From positions 1 through 51,334 of the forward strand of contig JADGJH010000004.1 of the NCBI GenBank assembly GCA_027596945.1: a DNA stretch of 51,334 nucleotides, read 5' to 3'. Position 1 is the first letter of the stretch. Each line of letters opens with the position of its first letter. The translations under genes were made by a program, and so were the position numbers. This stretch comes from Physocladia obscura (Eukaryota; Chytridiomycota; Chytridiomycetes; Chytridiales; Chytriomycetaceae). Shown here one piece after another: positions 11,334 through 20,768 of the stretch. The notes below the pieces were generated by a model. That model saw only the letters and a list, made by a program, of their open reading frames with translations, was not told the DNA's origin and did not search any database.

Positions 11334-12203
11334 TCAGTTCAAACTGTCGATTCGTGGGCCCCAGCGACGCGTTTCCGCGATTTTTGATGAAACACCATTT
11401 AGTCCATTTAAGCTTCCTTGCCATTCAACCGATCCGTCTTCTCGTGCAATTGTATTGCGTGAAACAACGCCACCTGATACACAAGCATATTATGTTTAAA
11501 TTAGGAATGGAATAAGAAAGTGGTGAAGAAAAAAAACACCTGAAGTTGAACATAAGCAAAATATTGGAACAATTCCACATTGTTGATTCCTAACTTCAAC
11601 GCAGACCCATCCATCATCGAATTCCTTAACAACTTTAACCAAATCACCAAGTCGCAATGTGATTTCATCAGATTGAGTTTGAATATATTCCAGAATTACA
11701 GCATGCGTTGCTCTTATTGGTGCACGTTGTGACTTTGGAGAACTTGTATTCAAACTTTGTTTTGCGAAAGAAGCTCGTGCGGTTCTAAATCCATGCTGGT
11801 TTGATGTAGTCGTAGAAATTGATTCAAAACTTTGGCTGCTGCTTGACTGATGTGGGAGGCTTTTTTTAATAGCTGTACTGGACATGATGTTTTGAAATTT
11901 TAATTCAGCCAGGATATTGACAGTGGGGGTGCTTATTGAAATCGCTAATCCTTCAGCTGTACTCTGCTGACATAAATTTGGTTCCTGTGAATTGATATCA
12001 ATAGATGTTGCTGTGATACTGGAAGCAGACGAGATTTGGAAGCTTCCATCGTTTGAATTCAAAGAGCTCTTTAATGATTCAAATGTATAAGGTTTTCCGG
12101 GGCGCTGCCAAATGATGAGAATGTTGACAAGTAATAGTATCATGGTAAGAATTACAGCCATTGTAAATGCCACCACCACAACGACATTCATAATGGCAGA
12201 CAT
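11334..12203 (-). CDS. single-pass membrane protein with a C-terminal SH3 domain
   Basis: Exons 11540-12203 and 11334-11473, joined across a 66-bp intron, give 267 residues. A long hydrophobic helix occupies residues 5-32 (MNVVVVVAFTMAVILTMILL). A serine/threonine-rich linker of about 125 residues follows, then an SH3 domain: AVILEYIQTQSDEITLRLGD, then FDDGWVCVEV and GIVPIFCL. These are the ALYDY-like start, the DELxLxxGD loop, the GW of the n-Src loop and the GxxP end. The layout matches fungal Fus1- and Sho1-like signalling or cell-surface scaffolds, although Sho1 has four helices and this has one. The SH3 domain would bind proline-rich partners in the cytosol. The gene is divergent from the SerRS gene with 132 bp between starts. 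Confidence 0.75.
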
Positions 12204-12335
12204 GTTACTGTGCAGGACCAGCGTTTGAGATGTGGGTAACTTTAACTTTATGCAACTTCAACTTTTTTTCTATCTTAAGATTTGATAAATCTAAAAAAGA
12301 AATAAAATAAAAAAAAGAAAAAGAAAAAAGGGATA
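12204..12335. promoter_or_regulatory. shared divergent promoter region
   Basis: 132 bp between the start codons of the SH3 membrane protein (minus) and mitochondrial SerRS (plus). It contains an A/G-rich run just before the plus-strand ATG (12290-12330). Both genes must be driven from this stretch. No specific operator or TATA element stands out. Confidence 0.4.
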
Positions 12336-14170
12336 ATGAGACGATTTATGACAACAACGAGGATAGGAACAGTCTCACCAGTAGAAACAGTAGCGGGAAA
12401 ATCAGAAGCAGCGGGAATAACACGCATGTTCCAGCCGCATCTTGACTACCGTTCAATCAAAGCATCAATTCAGAGCGGCGCAATGGCGGTAAACTTGACG
12501 AATCGTAACATGAATAAAAATACCGACCCAGCGCGTGTTGTTTCACTGTATGATCAACGCGTGGCCCTCGATTTTGAGCTAGCCGATCTCCGGCGGCTGC
12601 GTAACAAGAATTCAGCCGATATTGCCGCCGCATTCAAACACGACAAACAAAAACAGAAAGAAAAACAGGACAATTCATCCGTATCAAATTCTGAAAACGC
12701 GTTGTTATTAGCACTTCAAAGCAACAGTGAATCAGCGAGATTTGGCAGTGCAAATAACGCTCTGGCATTCGCAATTTCGCAGGGCAAAGATCTGAAGGAT
12801 TCCATTACCCAAAAGGAACACGCCGTGTCACTTCTCGATGCCCAGCTGTATGTTCGTTTTTGTAATTCAGCCAATCCATAATGGCTCATAGTGATCCATA
12901 AATAATGACTCATCAAAATGCAATGCAATAAATTAAAAAATAGATACGATGAAGCCCGCCACCTTCCAAATGACACTTGCCCAATGTCTCCCATTGGCGA
13001 TCAATCAAAGGCTGTCGTTCTCGAAACCGTAAACGCGCATATTTTTTCTCAATCGTCCGCCAAGTCGCCAAAAAACCATGTCGACATTTGCATCGCTCAC
13101 GACATTGCCGAATTCACGCGTGCCTCGAAAATATCCGGTTCTGGATTCTACATACTGAAAAACTATGGTGCTTTACTTGAACTTGCCCTCTCGCGCTACG
13201 CGATGGACACACTCGTCCAATTTCACGGATTCACACCCATTCTCGTGCCTGACGTAATCCGCCACGAAGTCCTTGAAGCCTGCGGATTCAGTCCACGTGC
13301 CGGTGTACAGGACCCGCAGACGTATTTTCTTAAAACTCATCTGGATCAGGGGGATGCTGGTGGAGAGTACAACCCATTTCGGCTCTGCTTAGCTGCGACG
13401 GCCGAGTTTCCGTTGGCGGCGATGCATGCTGGGGAGGCTTTGAAGCCGAATGAGTTACCGATAAAATATGTGGGCCTTGGGAGAGCTTTTCGCGCCGAAG
13501 GCTTGGCTGGTTCTGCGAATCGAGGGTTATATCGTGTGCATCAATTTAGTAAAGTTGAAATGTTTGGAATTGTTGCTGGAGGAAGCGATGGACTACATAG
13601 AAGTAATACAATGATGGACGAATTCAAATCCATTCAAAAGAGTTTGTTTGAAGGGCTTGAGATATGTTTTAGGTAATGTTGCCCATCTTTATGTTGTTCT
13701 TGTCCGTTCCCTTTTTTCATTTTGGTTATTTATTTTTTTAATTTAATTCAAGTTAATTTATATTTAGAATACTCGATATGCCTACAGAAGAGCTCGGGGC
13801 ACCGGCTTACAAAAAGTATGACATGGAAGCTTGGATGCCAGGCCGAAACAGCTGGGGAGAAATATCAAGCACTAGCAATTGTACTGATTATCAAGCACGC
13901 CGATTGAATATTCGCCATTTCCGATCAACGACCGATTCTTCATCAACAGAAAATAACATCACCGGCAGCAATTTGGGTTTTGTTCATACAATAAACGGGA
14001 CTGCTGCTGCGATTCCGCGCCTAATTATTGCTCTCCTGGAAACTCATCAACAGGAAAACGGAGACGTTCTAATTCCAGAAAAACTACGGCCATTTATTTT
14101 GGATGGAAAAGTAAATTTTATTAAATCTGGGGAGACTTTGCAGCAGTTGATTGCTCGCATACGTTCATGA
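12336..14170 (+). CDS. mitochondrial seryl-tRNA synthetase
   Basis: Exons 12336-12847, 12944-13672 and 13768-14170 give 547 residues. A basic, serine/threonine-rich N terminus ([11 protein letters not shown]) looks like a mitochondrial presequence. A long helical-hairpin arm follows (residues 40-190, with [21 protein letters not shown]), as in class II SerRS. Motif 2 is in [19 protein letters not shown] followed by HQFSKVEMF. Motif 3 is in [16 protein letters not shown], just before the C terminus. SerRS charges tRNA-Ser; with the presequence this is most likely the organellar enzyme (Dia4-like in yeast). The arm carries an unusual asparagine/serine/glutamine-rich insertion. Introns are 96 and 95 bp. 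The gene is intact. Confidence 0.85.
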
Positions 14171-15571
14171 TGCCAAAACTTTCTTTGGTCTCTAAATTTA
14201 AAAAACAAACTTGTATTTTTTATTTGGAAAATCTTCTGGAATATGAAAAAAAAAAAAAAGGTATCTGTTTATTTCAGAATTAAAAATGGTTCCACAACGA
14301 GAACAGTGAATAATGTCAACAGTAACAATGTAGCCAACCACCATAGGGAGTAAATAGCATCCAATTTTCTTTTCCCAAACACTTGATTCACCTCTTTCAT
14401 GCTGTTGAGTCACTTCAATCCAATCACAACTTCCAACCTTTTCATACACAAAACAAGCAGTTCAAATTTCAGGTTACTAGCCCTTGTCTCAAGTGGAACA
14501 ACAAAGTCAATAGTAGGAAGTGGCTTGGCTTTGAAAGAAGCCAAAATGACTTGACTTTGAACATCTTTCTTGAAATTTTAGGCTTGGTATAAAGGTAAGG
14601 AGGCAAGTTTCTAGGAACCATGTTGACTTGAATTCCACACCCATTATCAGTGATTTCAAACTGTAGCTTGTGACTTGCAATAAGATCACTTGGATGGCAT
14701 AGAAGTTTTCACAATGGTTGACTCAGTAAAATGACTGAAGTCCAGATGAGCTAACCTCAGATTCATTCTTGTCAACTGGCATTGGATTTTCATTGGGTTG
14801 AGGGGACATTTTCCTGGTGAACAAAAAATTGATTTTGTCAACACCCAATTTAGATCCAAATGGGCAAGCTCCATTAGCTGTCAATAATAGAAATTTTGTG
14901 CTAGTATTAGAACTTGAACCTAGAGTAACTTTAAGCCAATTGCTGCTTAAAATGTAGTAAATAAAATACCTGATGAGACTCTGAGTGGCTCCTTTCTAAT
15001 TAATCCAATCTGTGTCATGAAGATTGCTTTATGCACTTTTGGTAAGTTCACCTGAAGAATCAAATTCCAAGAGTTGACCGATATCATTGGTTGTTGGGCC
15101 ACAACCTCTATTTGCAGCAGCAAAATTGTCTTGTGCTGTGAAAATATGAGTAAATGCAGATGGCCAGGTCTTCAATTTTGGTTGTTTGGGCATAAAAAAT
15201 GAAAAAACAAGATTTCGATTAATCCTGATTTCACTCAATTTTTTGAATCAATATTCACACTAATAGGGATATTTTGGACTCAAGGTTTACAACTCACCAA
15301 ATTAGCCATACTGTGATCTGACAGGTGCTGAGATGTAGGAATTATTCTTCCATTTTAAATGAACCATTTTTGAAAAGAATTGGATGAGAAGGGAATTAGA
15401 TATCTGTGTTTATTTATCTATTGGAACAAACAAGTTGAAATTGACACAGTCAGAAAAAAAAAAGAAATCACCCTTAAAACTGTTGCAAAAAAACCACATC
15501 TATACATCTGTCAAAAATACACTTGAGACAGAACTGATACCTTCAATCAACTTTTTTGCTCTCACTTTGGA
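14171..15571. other. CpG-poor island without a recognisable gene
   Basis: Between the SerRS stop and the transposase relic the DNA becomes almost CpG-free: I saw none from 14300 to 15078. Only short broken frames occur. A minus-strand frame at 14198-14449 contains CSRCGTIF, a zinc-ribbon-like C-x2-C, but lacks a second pair. I cannot assign anything here. It may be the flank or helper part of the transposable element to its right. Confidence 0.5.
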
Positions 15572-16322
15572 ATGTCTTTAATATCCTGTGAAGATGTTTC
15601 GGAGGAGCTGATCAAGGCTGATCCACATTTGGCTGTAAGAAAAATCCTCCTATTATGGACTTTTTTCCATTTGAAAGTCCAAGTTTGGTATTGCGCTCCA
15701 ACTTGGAGAAAGTGGGTGGAGCTTATGTTGGATCAATTGAACCAACTGAATATGGTTTATATTCTCTCTTTATTTGTTTTATAATCAATTTTTGCCACAT
15801 ATTTGCTGGACAGATTGCTTTGAGAATTGGAACAGGGCATTCCATCTTGTTATGTTGATGTAGTACACTGCTATGCTGAAAAACAGCATCCAATTTGCCA
15901 ATTCAAAGAGGAGATTACAGCCATAAGATGAAAGCTGGTTGGGCTTTTGAGCTTGCTACAGCATTTGGATGCTCTAAGATTGTCCATGTTGCAGGTGGAG
16001 TTCCAGCTGGTGATTTGCCAGATTTAAAACTTCCACGCAAGATGCTGGTTCCACAGCTACTTCCAGGAGAATGTGTGGCTACAGACAATGGATACTGTGA
16101 AAATCAAGGAAACAGTCACTTAGAAAATAATCCTGCAGTTGCAGCACACAGCCATGTTTTCAAACAAATGGGAGCAAGGCATGAGACTGTCAATAAATGA
16201 ATCAAAGACTTTGAAATTCTGAATGGCTATTGAGGGGATTGCAATTACTTCCCAACAGTGTTTACTGTTGTTTCCAATCTTACTCAAATAAAATTAAGGA
16301 CCAAGCCCCTTTATTCTCTTTG
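15572..16322 (+). mobile_element. decayed PIF/Harbinger-like DDE transposase
   Basis: A stretch at 15895-16200 reads as the core of a Harbinger-type nuclease. It has YSHKMKAGWAFELATAF, then an ATDNGYCEN block corresponding to the family's (A)D-x-G-Y second aspartate, and ARHETVN holding the third acidic residue. The frame continues past TGA at 16198-16200 and another TGA at 16231-16233, with FPTVFTVVSNLTQ and KPLYSL matching the usual C-terminal end. Upstream, in another frame, GSIEPTEYGL near 15720-15760 sits where the first catalytic block (IDGT-like) would be, so at least one frameshift separates the parts. The element is therefore broken. Both TGA codons fall where arginine is common in relatives, consistent with CGA to TGA change. 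Family assignment is by recalled motif pattern. Confidence 0.6.
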
Positions 16323-16467
16323 AATTGTAAAATAAAGAGTTTCCTGAGATTTGCCAGTTTTCCAAGGGTGGTGGAATTTTTTACAGTAAAAAGTTGTTTT
16401 TGATGTGAGATGCCAATCATTCTGGGAATTTCACCAGTGAGTTCATTATTTGCAACATCAAAAGTAA

Positions 16468-19367
16468 TTAATTTGAATTACCAAAAAAAATTGAACATTT
16501 TTGCAGATCAACAAGCCAGCCTGTAAATGAGTGTTTCACAATTTTGAAAGTTTTCAAACGTTTAATATGATAAATATAACTGACCCTGCAATACCTTGTT
16601 GAAGTTGACAGTCTCTGTGGTGTGATATTAGTGTAATAAAACAAGTAATGCTTTAAAAAAACTGGAGTGCCAATCATCAAAAGAACAACTTGTGAGTTTG
16701 GGTCATCTTTGTTTGCTTCTATTCTAATATTTTTCTTTTTCTTCAGTTTGTCACATTGCATCATGATGTCATTGATTTGTTTCCTCTTGTTGTGGATGTA
16801 TGCTAGATTCACTCTGGTTAACAAGTGTTTGTTGTCAAAGTTGCCTGGATTCAATGTGTATATTAAATAATACAGTCACTGAATTATCTGAACAGTGATT
16901 AATCAAGAGTTCTGTTATACTGTAATCAACCTGTTCTTTTAATGCCACTGTGTTCAGGTAATCATATTTCCTGTTGTTTTTTTTGACTCCACCAAGTTGT
17001 TTATAGTCCCAACCAATACAAACTTTACATTAGTTTTCAGTTTCACATAGTACAAGATTTCATAAATTGCTGCTCTTAGCATACCAACTTCTGTATTGAT
17101 ATCTATTTACTGCCTTAACTGCTTCTTTCACATTGTACTTGTCATTGTTGTTGATATGGAAGAAATGATGGACAGTATGTCTTTTAATCAATTGTGCTGC
17201 CTTGTTTGTGCTAGCCAGCAATACAAACAAACCTGGTTCTAACCCTTTAATAGTTTCTCTGACCTCTGTCAATTTCCCAGTACCTACCATTCCAGTTAAT
17301 AGTTGGCACTCTAATCTATCTTGAGTTGGAATCCAGTCTTTATTCTCAAGCTGAAAAGTATATTTACTCTTGAATGGCTCAGAAACTTTGTACTCTTTTG
17401 GCAATACTTCTACCCAATAATTCCCTATACCTGGCTTACATTCAACATCATTGCCGTCTTCAACAACAACACAGTCAATCTTTAATTTGACTATTCTGCC
17501 CCCCATCTTCATTGCCAATTGATGCAACATCATGTTGCCATTATCAATGACTTGCCAATATATTGGAATAGTATTAAAATGCTTTGGAGAATCTTTCTTA
17601 ATGGAAATATGGTACAACTTTGGGTCCTGTGATATGCATGAATAAACAGTACTGTCATTTGAGAAAAAGTATTGAACTGTATCATTCAGACTCATTGTAA
17701 ATCTATCCATTTACTTTTTATTGCTTCTTTCATTCAAACACCTTACAAAGCAGTTTATCATTAGCTTGGCATTGTCACTGCTCTTGTCATATATTCTCTT
17801 TACAAAGTCATTAAAATAGTCTGCATTAAATGTCTTACTTGGAATGATTTTGTAGACAATTTTGAGTGGCACTCCAACCATTTGACAATATCTTAGTATG
17901 GGTGCTGAATACCATTTTGTGCCTCATAGTGGAAATGTATTGTCTGTTTTGATGTAACAGAAGCCTGGTCTCAATTTGCCAGAGTATGGTTTGACTTCGT
18001 CAAAATTACTAAATACAGACCACGGCATTTCATTCTTAACTGTCAAGCAAGCTGTATGGCATTTCTGAATATCAAAACTCTTTAGATTTGCTGTATCCAA
18101 TGGTTCATAAACTGTATCAACAATGGCTCCCTTGACACAGGTGAAGAAAACTGAATAAGTAACTCTATTGAATGTTCTCTCAATACTGTCTTCTCCCTTG
18201 TATATTTGGAAAGCTTCTTACACTAAACTGATGAGATTTTGGTTTTTAAACAGAATTGTTAATGCTTTTGATACTTGTAAAGACTTTTGACAGTGTTTAT
18301 TGACTTCTATAATGACATTGTTCTTGAATTCAATTTGAACTATATGACTGCCATTACCTCTTGTCTTGTATACCATATGTTCAGTTTGTGCAAAGTATGC
18401 TACTAAATCTGACAGGTTTATTTTATTTGTATATACAACATTGCAGTTTCTAGTTTACATAAAGTATCATGAGGAACATTTAGTAGAGTGCTGAATGTTT
18501 TACAAAATGTATTTACTTGCTTCTCCTTGGTCTTGAACACTCTTGTGTAGTTGGTACTCTTTGTTCTCTCAGAAGCAACAATACTCCTTCTGAGCTCTTC
18601 TTCTAGTACAGGATACATGTAGTTGTTGGCAACAATGTAAATCAAACAAGAAGCATTGTGATTTCTGACTTTAGGAACATGTCTATATAAGCTGATTCAA
18701 TACTTTCCACAGAATCTGACAACTTGATTTGCAGATACCCCAGTGTCTATGTTGCCTTCTTCAAAAATATTCATCAAGCCATCAAATGTTACTCTGTCAA
18801 TGTGTTTTGAATATGTGTTTATTAAATGTTGATAAACACAAATGTTTTCATTGGTAAAATTTGGTTCAAGGTTTAAATGGTAGTTCCAAACATTCTCTGC
18901 TCTAATAGAGCTACCTGTTGATGTGGTACTGGTTGTGTTGTGTAAACAATTGCTAAAATATCACAATAATATGGTTGCCTCTCAGCATACTCACTTGTTA
19001 AAGTGTCAAGATATTGCTCCTTTCTTAATAATTCAGGTGAATCTGGTCTCTTTCTCTTTAAAACATTATGAACAACGTCCATCCCCCTAGATTGGAATTG
19101 GTTCATAATCTTGTCAGTTTTCTTGATGAATTTGTTGTCCAACATTAAAATGTAGTTTCCAATGATTGCCGCTTTATTGCTACAAATGAGATGGACAACA
19201 TGATTTTGTAGTAACTGGTGCTCCTCCTGACTGCACAGAAGCTTGAATTGGTTGAATATAATTCTACTTTTTCTCTTAATTGTGGTGAATTGCCCTTCGT
19301 AAGTCAAGGCAAATTTGTTTGGTTCAAATAGCTGTATGCTTTGGTGGAAATCATGTACAGTTTCCAA
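16468..19367 (-). pseudogene. broken polymerase-B-like / SF1 helicase fusion gene of a large mobile or virus-like element
   Basis: Read from 19367 leftwards. An N-terminal block (18873-19367) I do not recognise is followed by a second frame (about 18870-18420) with TGA at 18697-18699, then a third frame running from about 18440 to 16880. That third frame carries motifs resembling a family B polymerase palm: SFDIQKCHTACL (motif A position, 18047-18079), KLMINCF (motif B, about 17750) and KLKIDCVVVE (motif C, about 17460-17489). It then enters an SF1 helicase: Walker A GMVGTGK (17270-17293), LASTNKAA, TVHHFF, and DYKQLGGV (motif III, near 16990-17010). A frame at 16468-16854 adds a VNLAYIHNKRKQIND-type C-terminal helicase block. 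In-frame stops at 18218-18220, 17924-17926, 17711-17713, 17060-17062 and 17030-17032, plus frame changes, show it is dead. The polymerase call is less sure than the helicase call. Confidence 0.55.
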
Positions 19368-19463
19368 CGAAACGTGTTTAGAATTATGATAATAAATTAA
19401 TTTTTAGAATTAAATTCAATTTTTTTCAAAAACTTTTTGAAAAAGCTTCTAGAATTATAGCAA

Positions 19464-20160
19464 TATGCCACTTGACACAAGTCGTGATGCCTTTGCCAAA
19501 TGGATGAGAGGAGAGCTCAATAAGCCCGAAGCAGATTTCCGCAATGATTTGCAATGTATCTGTGTAATTCTTGTCAACAGTATATTGTGAGAGTTCAACG
19601 AACTCCCTGAGCAACAAGATGAGCTCGAAAGCAATGACGGAACCTATGTTGCACCAACTGCTACACCTTCACCAACAACCGAATCTTCTGGAGAAAACTT
19701 GCCAGCTACACCGGCTTCAAGCCTTGACTCACCAGTTGCTCCAGTTAGAATGAAAATCTAAGGTTCTAATAACCCAGCCAATGCTCCTACTGTCTCGGAC
19801 GATGTTTTTTCCGATGCAAAGATTTTCCTTCGTAAGTATGGACCATCCATTGGCCAACTGCAAGTACACTTCAGCCAGACAGGAATTTGAAGACACATAC
19901 GAAACTCAAGAATCAATTAAAAGAAAACAGTACCAAGGAAGTGACATTTCAGAAATAAAGATTCGATTGACTGAACAGATTCGGCAAAGTCTTTATTATA
20001 TAGCAGCTGTTCAAGTTCGAAGTAACGAGTATTGTTTTTTGGAGAGAAACTTGTCCAATTACTTGATGAATTTCGAAAGGTATTCACAACAAATACACTT
20101 GTCAACGTATTAGATGTCTTTATTATTATGGCGGTGCTACAGTTCAGAAGAGATTTCACT
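19464..20160 (+). pseudogene. unresolved gene fragment or decayed gene
   Basis: CpG content returns here. A frame opens at ATG 19464 (MPLDTSRDAFAKWMRGELNK) but meets TGA near 19597 and TAA near 19759, on either side of a serine/proline-rich stretch. Further on, a strong donor GTAAGT at 19833 and the acceptor CACTTCAG (ending at 19876) join FSDAKIFL to RQEFEDTYETQESIKRKQYQ. That block continues as DISEIKIRLTEQIRQSLYYI. Near 20030 the apparent coding frame shifts to EKLVQLLDEFRKVFTTNT. The pieces look like real protein but do not assemble without stops, so this is either a recently decayed gene or one with introns I could not place. No family recognised. It converges on GatC. Confidence 0.35.
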
Positions 20161-20177
20161 CAATATTCTTTGTTTTT

Positions 20178-20720
20178 TCAAGTTTTCATTATTTTCGCAA
20201 TAAACAATCCTGTGGTGTGATCAGCGTTTTTAGAAAAGAGGAGCAAATCTCTGCCTTTCGGATCGGTGTCTTTGTTCCATGAATCGGCAGTACGATATGC
20301 TAGATCGGCCAAATCATCAAAGGCAACACTTGTATCTGCAGGAAAAGATACAAGCGGATCGACGGTGGTAGTATTGACGCGTGTGATTGGCTCAACCCAT
20401 TTGATGAGTGACGCAATGTCTTCATGGGCTAAAGTGGAATCGGCCGATGATAGTCCAGCCAGACGGGCCAGGCGATTGCCGTCATGGTTGTATTCCCGGG
20501 AATTAGGCGTATGCTTGCTGTCAGTGCTTGTCTCGTTAATATTGGCAATGCTGCTGCTGCTGCTGTCGTTATTGTTGTTGACGTCGCTGTTGTTGCTTTG
20601 CCGAAGGAGGGCACGTAAAACCGGATGTAACTCTGATCCCGAAGTTACCAATGTTCTCAAACTAGAACCAGCACCAACGACACTCAGAGTTGTAGAAAAT
20701 CTTGAAACCATTGAAATCAT
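20178..20720 (-). CDS. gatC: mitochondrial Glu-tRNA(Gln) amidotransferase subunit C
   Basis: A single-exon frame of 180 residues from the ATG at 20718-20720 (MISMVSRFSTTLSVVGAGSS), a typical mitochondrial presequence. After an asparagine/serine-rich stretch comes the GatC core: LARLAGLSSADSTLAHEDIA, then KWVEPITRVNTTTVDPL, and the ending NADHTTGLFIAKIMK, which corresponds to the conserved NAPxxxxGFFxVPK tail. GatC stabilises the GatCAB complex that converts misacylated Glu-tRNA(Gln) to Gln-tRNA(Gln) in mitochondria. It matches the mitochondrial SerRS in this window as a translation factor. The gene diverges from the coiled-coil gene with 48 bp between start codons. A second in-frame ATG three codons in is an alternative start. 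The family is short and divergent, so the call is good but not certain. Confidence 0.65.
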   Translation of the reverse strand: MISMVSRFSTTLSVVGAGSSLRTLVTSGSELHPVLRALLRQSNNSDVNNNNDSSSSSIANINETSTDSKHTPNSREYNHDGNRLARLAGLSSADSTLAHEDIASLIKWVEPITRVNTTTVDPLVSFPADTSVAFDDLADLAYRTADSWNKDTDPKGRDLLLFSKNADHTTGLFIAKIMKT

Positions 20721-20768
20721 TGACCGCACGAACTGTTCTGACAATTTGATTTTGATTAAAGATAAAGA

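Noticed and set aside
14198..14449. Zinc-ribbon protein suggested by CSRCGTIF on the minus strand
   Set aside because: Only one C-x2-C pair, no partner pair in frame, and CpG-poor broken context.
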